Positions 50,788-58,676 of a stretch of 64,000 bases of DNA are shown one piece after another; within the stretch, counting starts at the first letter, position 1; every line of letters starts with the position of its first letter. Location of the stretch: contig NZ_CP009438.1 in assembly GCF_000761215.1 (NCBI RefSeq), positions 7,172,501-7,236,500 on the forward strand. The letters are read 5' to 3'. The DNA comes from Streptomyces glaucescens (GTDB taxonomy: Bacteria > Actinomycetota > Actinomycetes > Streptomycetales > Streptomycetaceae). The position numbers and the translations under genes were made by a program. A model generated the notes under the pieces. It searched no databases and was not told the DNA's origin. It saw nothing but the letters and a program-made list of their open reading frames with translations.

Positions 50788-50964
50788 CGTGTTTTCCTGT
50801 TCTGGATGAGGGGGCGATTATCAGCCACCAGTCATCAGAATACGGCCACTGCCGTACACCAGTTCGATCGTGCTCGTGGATGCGGGAGAGGGTCGCGGGG
50901 GAAGGCTCGGGAGAAGTCAGGGGCAGCCCGGGAATGCCCGGCGCCCGGAGCTGGTTGTGGACGG

Positions 50965-51137
50965 CGTGGTCGTGGAGGGGACAGTGTCCCCGGGCCTCAC
51001 CCATAGCCCATGAGGACGATCGTTCGGCTGAAGCCTCATGGAGCCTTTCGCCGTGCAGGCGACCGCCCTTCGCGACCACGCACGTGTCACGGCTCCCGGC
51101 CGGCGCCCGTGCCGGCCGGGAGCCGTGACACGTTTTT
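50965..51137 (+). ncRNA. Structured element, copy 2, with intrinsic terminator
   Basis: Same order as copy 1: outer helix (50965-50977 with 51068-51080; all 13 positions pair, two as G-U), the dyad GGGGACA-G-TGTCCCC, an 8-bp stem CCATGAGG/CCTCATGG (51008-51015, 51034-51041) closing an 18-nt loop ending GATCGTTCGGCTGAAG, and CGCC/GGCG (51049-51061). It is followed by a 23-bp perfect hairpin (51082-51104 with 51111-51133) and TTTT to 51137, a canonical intrinsic terminator on the plus strand. Five of eight pairs in the middle stem differ from copy 1 yet all still pair. Confidence 0.65.
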
Positions 51138-51293
51138 GCTCGAGCCGCTGCTTCCGCAGGCCGAAGGCCGAGCGTCGGCCACGGCACGTCGCCCAGCCGA
51201 TCCCGCCACCGGCGGCCATCCCCTCGGTGCGGGCCGAGGGCAGCCGGTCATGGCGCCGCCCTCCTGGTCGCGCCTGAGGTGAGCTGCCGATCC

Positions 51294-52040
51294 CTAGTTC
51301 TTCTGCAGGGTGCGGGTGACACCCGCGATGACGGCGGTCGTCAGCATCCAGCCGAAAGCGATCAGCAGGTAGGCCAGCCACTGAAGGCTGTGATTCGACC
51401 AGTACCAGGCCGTGCGCTGGCCCAGACCGCCGATGGGGATCAAGAGGTCGAGTGTGTAGACGAGGGGCTGGAACGGGGCGCCTTCGCCTCGTTTGGCCGG
51501 GGTGGGGGAGTGGGCGCCGAAGATCAGCGTGCCCAGGAGGGTCAGGGCGAGGAGCCACACACCGGCCAGCCAGGGACGGTAGCCATAGCCGACGGTCAGG
51601 TCGAGCAGGTACCCCCACGCGCGCGCGGCCGGGGACAACATCTGACGCCGATGGCGCTGCTTGGCCAGCAGAACGCGGCGGGCGTCGTCATCGTGGCCGG
51701 TCTTCCGGTACCAGCCTGCCAGTTGCTCATAGGGCTGCGGGTTGTAGTCCGGGCCGCGTCGTATCCATGCCACGCGGTGGGTCACGGAGTTCCGCCGCCC
51801 CACCGCCTCCCGTCGCTCACCTGCCTCGTCCACAATGATGGAGCCGTACACGAAGCCGTCCAGCTCCACGACGTCCGGCCAGCTGCGGTCGCTGTCGTGG
51901 AGGTAGGCCACCTGCGCGCCGCGCAGGTCCACCGTGCCGGACGGTGTCCGGGCGAGGGTGAGGTCGAAGTCCGCGGCCTGCATCAGCCGGGCGGCCTCGC
52001 CTCGCCCTGCCGCGGCGAGAACCGCCAAGCGCGCGGTCAC
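51294..52040 (-). CDS. Truncated membrane protein (C-terminal part of a larger family)
   Basis: 248 residues. An N-terminal soluble part (MQAADFDLTLARTPSGTVDL, GSIIVDEAGERREAVGRRNS, YNPQPYEQLAGWYRKTGHDD) resembles the end of the pentapeptide-like, membrane-associated oxidoreductase-type proteins of Streptomyces, then GYGYRPWLAGVWLLALTLLG and WLAYLLIAFGWMLTTAVIAG form two membrane helices. Full-length relatives are much longer with a repeat-rich N-terminus, which is missing here; unrelated sequence precedes the GTG at 52040. Possibly a non-functional fragment. Confidence 0.55.
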   Translation of the reverse strand: MTARLAVLAAAGRGEAARLMQAADFDLTLARTPSGTVDLRGAQVAYLHDSDRSWPDVVELDGFVYGSIIVDEAGERREAVGRRNSVTHRVAWIRRGPDYNPQPYEQLAGWYRKTGHDDDARRVLLAKQRHRRQMLSPAARAWGYLLDLTVGYGYRPWLAGVWLLALTLLGTLIFGAHSPTPAKRGEGAPFQPLVYTLDLLIPIGGLGQRTAWYWSNHSLQWLAYLLIAFGWMLTTAVIAGVTRTLQKN

Positions 52041-52350
52041 CGACGGTGGACGACTGTGGACCTCGGCCGGTTCGCGGCTGGTGCCGATGCTCAGGGCCGC
52101 AACCCGGCGGGGCCGCGACCCACTCGGACAGCGACCCGGTGGGGCGACGCGGGCCTCAACCTATGGGGCCACTGTTCCTCGGCCTGCCTGCCGTTGCTTG
52201 ACCCGGGGCGATGGCGCGGTCGGCGCGCCCCAGCCGGATCGCGTGCCCCATCCCACGGGGCGAGCAGGGTGAGCACGCGCTCCACATGGGTCGGCAGGTC
52301 ATCGCACGCGCTCCCTGAAGGGTTCAAGTTCACCCCCTCGCCTCGCGTGT

Positions 52351-52366
52351 TCGAATTTTCGTTCGA
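52351..52366 (+). promoter_or_regulatory. LexA (SOS) box overlapping a promoter
   Basis: TCGAATTTTCGTTCGA matches the actinobacterial LexA consensus TCGAAC-N4-GTTCGA at 11 of 12 defined positions. It overlaps a good -10, GATAAT (52365-52370), about 20 bp before the start of the polymerase-like gene, so LexA binding should repress that gene until DNA damage. Confidence 0.72.
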
Positions 52367-52390
52367 TAATGTGGTGGGAGGAGGTGAGCA

Positions 52391-53401
52391 GTGATGAGCG
52401 CGGAGACGCGTACCCACCGGCAGGCAGTGGTGATGCACGTGCGCTGCCCCGACCGCCTGCCGGAGGAGACCTTCCGCCAGGTCCTGGAGGAGCTGGCCGG
52501 TCTGTCGCCGGTGGTGCAGGCCCTGCCGCCCACGGCCGCGCTGGTGGACCTGACCGGCGCCATCCGCTACCACGGCTCCACCCCGCACCGGCTCGGTGAG
52601 GTGCTGCGGATCCGCTCCATCTCCCGGCTCGGGGTCGACGTCCGGGTGGGGATCGGCCCGTCCATCACCGTCGCCGCCACCGCCTCCGCGCAGGTCCCGC
52701 AGCCCGGCGGCGTCCTCGCCATCGCTCCCGGCCAGGCCGCGGACTGGCTCGCCCGGCTCCCGGTCGACGCCCTGCACGGCATCGGCCCCCGCCAAGCGGC
52801 CGTGCTCCGCGATTACGGCATCCACAGCGTCGGCCTGCTCGCCGCCGTACCGCCCGCCACCGTCCAGCGCCTCCTCGGCGGCCGCGCCGGCCGCCTGGCC
52901 GTCGACCGCGCCCGCGGGATCGACCCCCGCCCGGTCGTCCCCCGGGCCCTGCCCGCCTCCGCCACCGTGGGCTGCACCTTCGACCGGCACACCCTGGACG
53001 GCGCCGCCGTCCGCGCCGCCCTCCTCGACCTGGTCGTCCGCCTCGGCGTGCGCCTGCGCCGCCGCGGTCAGGCCGCCCGCGCCCTGACCCTCACCCTGAA
53101 GTTCGCGGGCGGCACCACCTGGGAGAAGACCCGGCGCCTGACCGAGCCGTCCGCCCACGACGACGACCTCCGCCGGCTCGCCTACCAGCTGATGGACGCC
53201 GCCGGACTCCAGCGCGGCCGCCTCACCGGCATCACCCTGCGCGGCGAGGACCTCATCGACGCCGCCCGCGTCACCGAGCAGATCAGCCTCGACGACACCC
53301 GCGAGGACCGGCTCCGGGCCGAACAGGTCATGGACCGCATCCGCGACAAGTACGGTCCCGCCGCCATCGGACCGGCGGCCGCCTTCCGCCGGGCATCCTG
53401 A
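52391..53401 (+). CDS. Y-family DNA polymerase-like (ImuB/DinB-type) protein, active site degenerate
   Basis: 336 residues. Middle and C-terminal parts match Y-family thumb and little-finger domains: LPVDALHGIGPRQAAVLRDY (helix-hairpin-helix-like), RLLGGRAGRLAVDRARGIDP, RVTEQISLDD. The N-terminal palm is shortened and lacks the metal-binding aspartates: VVMHVRCPDRL takes the place of the usual H-x-D-x-D-A-F-F, and no D-E pair is seen before LVDLTGAIRYHG. As in ImuB, it may serve as a non-catalytic translesion accessory protein. GTG 52391 or ATG 52394, after GGAGGAGG. Confidence 0.85.
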   Translation: MMSAETRTHRQAVVMHVRCPDRLPEETFRQVLEELAGLSPVVQALPPTAALVDLTGAIRYHGSTPHRLGEVLRIRSISRLGVDVRVGIGPSITVAATASAQVPQPGGVLAIAPGQAADWLARLPVDALHGIGPRQAAVLRDYGIHSVGLLAAVPPATVQRLLGGRAGRLAVDRARGIDPRPVVPRALPASATVGCTFDRHTLDGAAVRAALLDLVVRLGVRLRRRGQAARALTLTLKFAGGTTWEKTRRLTEPSAHDDDLRRLAYQLMDAAGLQRGRLTGITLRGEDLIDAARVTEQISLDDTREDRLRAEQVMDRIRDKYGPAAIGPAAAFRRAS

Positions 53402-53432
53402 CCGACGCCGTCGCCCCGGCGCCCATGCCGGC

Positions 53433-53573
53433 GTGAACGCCGAGGTGCGTACCCGGGTGCGCGCGAACGAGCCCGACACCGCGGCGCACCGCAGCCGCTC
53501 GAACCGGCTCGGCATCCCCTGGCGGCACATCGAGGGCGACGTGCTCCCCGGCGGGGGACGGCTCCGCCCATGA
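53433..53573 (+). CDS. Possible small protein or fragment
   Basis: 46 codons from GTG at 53433: VNAEVRTRVRANEPDTAAHR then RLGIPWRHIEGDVLPGGG. Codon-position G+C bias and residue mix look protein-like, but there is no ribosome binding site and no family. It could be a relic of a gene that once followed the polymerase-like gene. Confidence 0.3.
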   Translation: MNAEVRTRVRANEPDTAAHRSRSNRLGIPWRHIEGDVLPGGGRLRP

Positions 53574-53924
53574 CGCCCCCGCCGCCGGACGCACGGTGGA
53601 ACCCGCCTCCGCACGGTCACGCGTACGCCGGCACCCGGCTCGCCGGTGCCCGCACCGCGCACGCCGCCGCCGGGGGAGCCGGGCACCGACGAGGACCGCG
53701 CCCGGCGGCCCCCGCACCACCGGGCCAAAGGTGACGCACCTGTCCGCGCTCCAGCGGCCGTCCGTCCGGACAGGCCGCTGACCAGGCCGGACAGGGCTTC
53801 GCTGTCCCGGACATGTCCCGGACGCCGCAGGCCGTTGCCCACGTCCGCGGCCGGCGTCCAGTGTTCCGTCCGTCAGCCGGACCCCTCCCGGGACCGGCGG
53901 GAACCGAACGGAAGGACGTACGGA
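53574..53924. other. Intergenic region upstream of the CHAP gene
   Basis: About 350 bp with repeated GTCCGGAC/CCGGACA-type words (53760-53880) that form several small dyads. It should hold the CHAP gene promoter; a c-di-AMP riboswitch was looked for and not found. Confidence 0.35.
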
Positions 53925-54677
53925 ATGTCATTGGCGAGCACGGTGAAGAGCACGGGCGTCGCGGGAGCGGTGCTGGCTCTCACGCTGGGGGGACTCGGCA
54001 CGGCCGGACCGGCGCAGGCGGCGCCCGCTCCGGGACCGGCCGCGGGCAAGATCGCGCTGGGGCAGTACCAGAGCACCAACGCCGAGGTGCGCAAGCGGAT
54101 CTACGAGGGGGACGCCAAGGGCGGCGACACCGAGCGGAACAACTGCAACTTCTACACGGGGTTCTGGACCGCGAAGGCCAACTACCGCTGGGACGGCACC
54201 ACCGCGTCCCGGCACGGCACGATCAACAACACCCAGGCCTGCGGCACCAGCAAGGGCTACATGTACATCAAGGTCGACGGCGCCTGGACGAAGAAGTGGA
54301 CCAGCGTGAAGTGGACCTCGCGCGCCTGGTGCGCGGACTTCGCCAAGTACGCCTGGTACTGGGGCAAGGCGAAGATCACCGGGCTGAACGCGGCCGCCGA
54401 CTCCTTCCGTACCTACGGCAGGGCCAACGGCACCTGGCACACGAAGGCGCAGGTGAAGGCGGGTACCTACAAGCCGCGGGCGGGTGACGTGGTCGCCTAC
54501 GACAACAACGGGGACGGACGCGCCGACCACGTGGGGGTCGTGACGTCGTACAACTCCGCGCGGAAGGTGTACCACTCGGTGGAGGGCAACACCTCGCTGG
54601 AGCGGCTCACCTACAAGAAGACCCAGCCGGCCACGGCGGGCAGGGTGCTGGGCTTCACCACGCCGAAGGCGCGGTAG
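53925..54677 (+). CDS. Secreted CHAP-domain protein
   Basis: 250 residues. Signal peptide (MSLASTVKSTGVAGAVLALT, cleavage after AQA, about residue 33). A ~100-residue central part with two Cys, then a CHAP amidase domain: nucleophile in SRAWCADFAKYAWYWG, PRAGDVVAYDNNGDGRADHV with the catalytic His, and VYHSVEGNTS. CHAP domains cleave peptidoglycan amide bonds or cross-bridges. GAAGGAC precedes the ATG at 53925. Probably a cell-wall remodelling or lytic enzyme. Confidence 0.92.
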   Translation: MSLASTVKSTGVAGAVLALTLGGLGTAGPAQAAPAPGPAAGKIALGQYQSTNAEVRKRIYEGDAKGGDTERNNCNFYTGFWTAKANYRWDGTTASRHGTINNTQACGTSKGYMYIKVDGAWTKKWTSVKWTSRAWCADFAKYAWYWGKAKITGLNAAADSFRTYGRANGTWHTKAQVKAGTYKPRAGDVVAYDNNGDGRADHVGVVTSYNSARKVYHSVEGNTSLERLTYKKTQPATAGRVLGFTTPKAR

Positions 54678-54739
54678 CGGTCCGAGCGGTGGCCTGAAAG
54701 TGCTTTCCCTTGTGGCAGGTCCACGCCACTATCTGCCTC

Positions 54740-55675
54740 ATGAGTCACAGGTCACCCGCCCTGTCGGAGATAAGGACCGCGGCCGAACTGGCGGCGGAGC
54801 TGCGCGAGTTGAAGGCCCGTTCCCGGCTGACCTACCGGCAGCTCGAGGAGCGCGCGGCGCGCAGCGGTGAGCTGCTGCCCCGCAGCACGCTCGCCGACGT
54901 GCTCCGCCACGGCACCCTGCCGCGGCCGGAGTTGCTGACCGCGTTCGTCCGCGCCTGCGGGGAGGGGGACGCCATGGACGAGTGGCTTGCCGCACGCGAG
55001 CGGGCCGCGCAGTCCGCGGGGCAGACTCCCGCGACGCGGACACCCGAGGACGACGGCCTTCGTACGGGGGTCGAGGGCCGTCGTCCGCGCCCGCGCAGCT
55101 CGGGTCCGTGGGTGGTCGGCGGGGCCGTCCTCGCGGTGGCGTTGTCCGCCGCCGGGGTGTGGCTGCTGAGCGGCTCCGGGGAGAAGGGAACGGCACTCCC
55201 CGGGGACGAGGTCCACATCCGGCCCGTCCGGGCGCCCGGGTTGTGCCTGACGGACGGGCACGTGGCGGACGGGCGCTACGGCTCCCTGGTCGCGGTGCAG
55301 CGCCCCTGCTCGGAGGCGGTGCCCCCGACCACCACCCTGGACCGGGTCGAATCGGACACCTATCGCATCGTCTGGTACCACCCCGAGCACGGCAAGGGCT
55401 GTCTCAAGGTGCTCACCTCCGGGGGCGGCAAGGGGCTGCTGGAGCCGTGGGAGAACTGCCGGCTGTCGACCCTGTTCCGTTTCGTCCCGGCCGAGTCCCG
55501 GGCGCCGAAGGTCTCCGGCCGTACGTACCGCATCCAGGTCACCGACTCCGCCTGTGTGACCGCCGCCGGCCTCAAGGCGGGCGCGGAGGCGGTGGTGGCG
55601 CCCTGCGGCAGGAGCGACGCGCAGGTGTTCGTGGTGGAGGCGGCCGTCACGAGCCGGGACGACGGAGCTCACTGA
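54740..55675 (+). CDS. HTH-transmembrane-extracellular domain protein
   Basis: 311 residues. XRE-type HTH (about 10-80: LRELKARSRLTYRQLEERAA, LPRSTLADVLRHGTLPRPEL), a charged linker, one membrane helix (PWVVGGAVLAVALSAAGVWL, about residue 138), and an extracellular domain of ~140 residues with six Cys and QVF-type ends, like a ricin-type or RICIN-like trefoil (GLCLTDGHVADG, GCLKVLTSGGG, DSACVTAAGLKAG). It may sense an outside sugar and report to DNA directly. ATG at 54740 chosen; the frame is open ten codons further. Confidence 0.85.
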   Translation: MSHRSPALSEIRTAAELAAELRELKARSRLTYRQLEERAARSGELLPRSTLADVLRHGTLPRPELLTAFVRACGEGDAMDEWLAARERAAQSAGQTPATRTPEDDGLRTGVEGRRPRPRSSGPWVVGGAVLAVALSAAGVWLLSGSGEKGTALPGDEVHIRPVRAPGLCLTDGHVADGRYGSLVAVQRPCSEAVPPTTTLDRVESDTYRIVWYHPEHGKGCLKVLTSGGGKGLLEPWENCRLSTLFRFVPAESRAPKVSGRTYRIQVTDSACVTAAGLKAGAEAVVAPCGRSDAQVFVVEAAVTSRDDGAH

Positions 55676-55946
55676 CGGTCGCGGCCGGCGGACCCACTGC
55701 AGGGTCCTGGCCCTTCACCCCGCGCAGGACGATCCAAGACGACCGGAGACGACCGGGGTGGCCGAGGGCCGGGCCGCCGGCGGGACCGGCCCGCTCGCGT
55801 GGGCGCCGGAGTGGCCGGTGGCCCCTGAACTCCCGGGACACGGAGAGGCGGTGTCGCCTGACGACGTCCGCACCCTCCGGCGGGTGACCGGGGGGCCTTG
55901 CCGCAGGCGGCACCGAGGCTGCCTCACCGGTCCCGGGCCCCGGTTC

Positions 55947-56507
55947 TCACGTCTCCTCGGGCAGACGGGCGGCCAGTGCCCGCAGGCCCGCCAGCACCTC
56001 GTCGGCGGTGGGCGCGGACTCCGGGTCGGCGAGGTGCTGCATCATCAGGCCGCTGACGAGGGCGAGTTGCACCGAGCCGACGGTACGGATCACCGTTTCG
56101 GAGAGCTCGCTCTCGGCGGTTCCCGTGACCTCTCGCGCCATGCCGCTGCGTCCCTGCCGCAGCCCGGCGGCCACCTGCTCGCGCAGCTCCGGATCGCGCT
56201 GCGCCCGCAGGACGGTCTCCAGATTGGCGATCCAGAAGGTCCTGTTGACCGAGAACGCCTCGATCAGGCGACGCCACAGCGCGCCGAGGTCGGAGGCGTC
56301 CGTCGAAGGCCCGAAGGCCTGGTTCCCCGAGTCGAGTGCCTCGAAGAGGGCCTGGTTGAGCAGCGCCTCCTTCGAGCCGAAGTGATAGCCGATCGCCGCC
56401 ATGCTGACGCCCGCCGCCGAAGCGAGGTCGCGGACCGTGGTGCGTTCGTAGCCCTTCGTGAAGAGGCACTGCTTCGCGGCCTCCAGCAACTTCTCCCGGT
56501 TTCCCAT
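55947..56507 (-). CDS. TetR-family transcriptional regulator
   Basis: 186 residues. N-terminal TetR HTH: LLEAAKQCLFTKGYERTTVR then DLASAAGVSMAAIGYHFGSK; C-terminal ligand domain (about 75-180). ATG at 56507. Divergent from the carboxylesterase 141 bp away. The dyad ATTTG-CC-CAAAT in the esterase promoter is the likely operator. Ligand unknown; esters or lipids are plausible given the target. Confidence 0.93.
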   Translation of the reverse strand: MGNREKLLEAAKQCLFTKGYERTTVRDLASAAGVSMAAIGYHFGSKEALLNQALFEALDSGNQAFGPSTDASDLGALWRRLIEAFSVNRTFWIANLETVLRAQRDPELREQVAAGLRQGRSGMAREVTGTAESELSETVIRTVGSVQLALVSGLMMQHLADPESAPTADEVLAGLRALAARLPEET

Positions 56508-56580
56508 GGCGTCGACCCTAGCAACAACCTGCGCGCTTGTGTGAGACGACCGCCTCACGCGCTCGCCTTAGGCGCTCGTC

Positions 56581-56610
56581 TTGCGCATTTGCCCAAATCC
56601 TGGCTACGGT
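56581..56610 (+). promoter_or_regulatory. Carboxylesterase promoter with TetR-type operator
   Basis: TTGCGC (56581-56586) and TACGGT (56605-56610) with an 18-bp spacer. The inverted repeat ATTTG-CC-CAAAT (56587-56598) starts directly after the -35, where a TetR dimer would block RNA polymerase. Confidence 0.5.
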
Positions 56611-56648
56611 ACCGGGCAGCGAAGATCACGCCGAACACGGGAGCCCGG

Positions 56649-58247
56649 ATGAACAGCAAGAAATCAGGCGCGGCCGTCCTGGCCGCTGCCGCCGTCTGCG
56701 CCACGCTCGCCGCCACGGTGACCGCGGCCGGCCCCGCCTCCACACGCCCCGGCGCACCAGTCCCCTCCCCACGGGTGATGACCGCCGAGGGCCCCGTCCT
56801 CGGCACGGTCGCCGATACGGTGCGCACGTTCCAGGGCATCCCCTACGCGGCCCCGCCGACCGGAGACCGCAGGTGGAAGGAGCCGCAGCCGGTGCGCCCC
56901 TGGACGTCCCCGCTGGACGCCCGCGCCCCGAAGAGCGCCTGCGCGCAGCCGGCCGAACCGCCCGTCTCGATCGAGGGCGGTGGCAGCGAGGACTGCCTCT
57001 ACCTGAACGTCACGACTCCGGCCGAGCGGACCACGGGGCGGCTGCCGGTCATCGTCTGGATCCACGGCGGCAGCTTCACCTACGGCGACGGCGCCACCTA
57101 CCGCGCGACCAAGCTGGCCGCCGCCCGGCAGGGCGCGATGGTCGTGACGGTCAACTACCGGCTCGGCGTGTTCGGCTTCCTCGCCGCTCCCGGCCTGCGG
57201 GCACCGGCCAACCTCGGCCTCCTCGATCAGCAGGCCGCGCTGAAGTGGGTCAGCCGCAACGCCGGTGCCTTCGGCGGCGACCCCGGCAACGTCACGATCA
57301 TGGGGCAGTCGGGCGGCGGCTACAGCGTCTGCGCCCAGTTGGTCTCGCCAGGTGCGCGAGGGCTGTTCAGCAAGGCGATCGTGCAGAGCGCGGGCTGTGT
57401 CGGACCGGACGGCGCGTTCACGCGCGAGCAGGCGGAGACCAGCGGTCGCACCGTCACCGGCGCCGTGGGCTGCGACGAGCCGCGCACCGCCGACTCCTGT
57501 CTGCGGCGCAAGTCCACCGCCGAGCTCATCGAGGCGTCCGTCTCCGGGCACGACGGCTACCGGCCGGTGGTGGACGGCGAGGTGCTGCCCGAGGCGCCGT
57601 CACGAGCGATCGCCGCCGGGCGCTTCGCCCGGGTGCCGGTGCTGCACGGCTCCACCCACGACGAGATGAGCGGGCTGGCCGGGCTCGACGAACTGACGAC
57701 GGGAAGGCCACTGACGGCCGAGGCGTACACCGAGAAGGTCAGGGAGCGGTTCGAGCAGGACGCTCCCGCGGTCCTGGCCGAATACCCCGTGGCGAGCCAC
57801 CCGGCACCCGGGGCCGCGCTGTCGGCTGTGCTGACCGACTCCGAGTGGTCGACCGCGGCGCTCGACACCCAGCGCGCGCTGGCCCGCCACACCCGCGTCT
57901 ACGCCTACGACTTCGCGGAGACCGACGCACCGTACTTCAGGAGCGTGCCGCGGCCGAAGAGCTTCTCCCTCGGCACCGGCCACATGATCGACCTGGCCTA
58001 TCTGTTCGACAACGACCTGTTCGAGCCGCTCGACGACACGCAGGCCGGACTGTCGGACACGGTGACCGCGTACTGGAGCCGGTTCGCGAGCACCGGGCAG
58101 ATGAACGGCCCCGGCCTGCCCACGTGGCAGCGGTTCACCGGCAGCGGTCCGTACGTGCAGCGGCTCGCGTCCGGACGCATCGGACGGACCGACTTCGCGG
58201 CCGACCACCACTACGCCTTCTGGAAGGCACTCGCTGCCGCGCGGTGA
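56649..58247 (+). CDS. Secreted type-B carboxylesterase
   Basis: 532 residues. Signal peptide (SGAAVLAAAAVCATLAATVT, cleavage near residue 28). Carboxylesterase B features: TFQGIPYAAPPTGDRRWKEP, SEDCLYLNV, VIVWIHGGSFTYGD (oxyanion hole), nucleophile Ser221 in MGQSGGGYS, acid in HGSTHDEM and His in GTGHMIDLAYLF. Expected to hydrolyse esters outside the cell. ATG at 56649 after GGGAG. Probably repressed by the divergent TetR protein. Confidence 0.94.
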   Translation: MNSKKSGAAVLAAAAVCATLAATVTAAGPASTRPGAPVPSPRVMTAEGPVLGTVADTVRTFQGIPYAAPPTGDRRWKEPQPVRPWTSPLDARAPKSACAQPAEPPVSIEGGGSEDCLYLNVTTPAERTTGRLPVIVWIHGGSFTYGDGATYRATKLAAARQGAMVVTVNYRLGVFGFLAAPGLRAPANLGLLDQQAALKWVSRNAGAFGGDPGNVTIMGQSGGGYSVCAQLVSPGARGLFSKAIVQSAGCVGPDGAFTREQAETSGRTVTGAVGCDEPRTADSCLRRKSTAELIEASVSGHDGYRPVVDGEVLPEAPSRAIAAGRFARVPVLHGSTHDEMSGLAGLDELTTGRPLTAEAYTEKVRERFEQDAPAVLAEYPVASHPAPGAALSAVLTDSEWSTAALDTQRALARHTRVYAYDFAETDAPYFRSVPRPKSFSLGTGHMIDLAYLFDNDLFEPLDDTQAGLSDTVTAYWSRFASTGQMNGPGLPTWQRFTGSGPYVQRLASGRIGRTDFAADHHYAFWKALAAAR

Positions 58248-58277
58248 GGGAAGGCATCGGAGAGGGCCGCGGCCCCT

Positions 58278-58502
58278 TCACCGAGTCCCCGCTTCGAACC
58301 TCTCGGCGAGCTCGCGGTAGTGGGCAGCCGCGTCGGCCCGGGCGGACCGGTGACGGATCCACGGCGTGGCGGGGCGACCGTGCTCGGCTTCCGGCCAGTT
58401 CGGCTTCCAGTCGCCCTCTTCGGCGTACAGCTCGGCGATGCGCTCGGGATCGCCCGCGCCGATCCTCTGCAGCAGCTCCCCGACCACCGTGCGGGTGTTC
58501 AT
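58278..58502 (-). pseudogene. Truncated SnoaL-like (NTF2-fold) protein
   Basis: 74 residues: MNTRTVVGELLQRIGAGDPE and RIAELYAEEGDWKPNWPEAE, then HGRPATPWIRHRSARADAAA. This is the first half of an SnoaL-like/ketosteroid-isomerase-type fold, normally ~130-150 residues; the beta-sheet half is missing after the stop at 58278. Probably a broken gene. Confidence 0.65.
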
Positions 58503-58676
58503 GGACGCGGCTGTCGGCGCCGGCGAGGTGGAGTGCAACCTGGCGGGCGGCGGCGGTTCACCGGTTCGTGCGTCCGGGCCGCGCCACTGCCTGCGGCGGT
58601 TGACGCGAGCGTCCCTGCTCGCTGGGGCCGGGCGGCCGGTCGCGGCCGGGGGGCGGGCCGCCCGGCCCAGCCGGGG

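Noticed and set aside
48182..51137. Structured element copies as retron RNA or as attL/attR of an integrated element
   Set aside because: No reverse transcriptase, integrase or tRNA is nearby, and the copies differ by compensatory changes instead of being identical as att cores would be.
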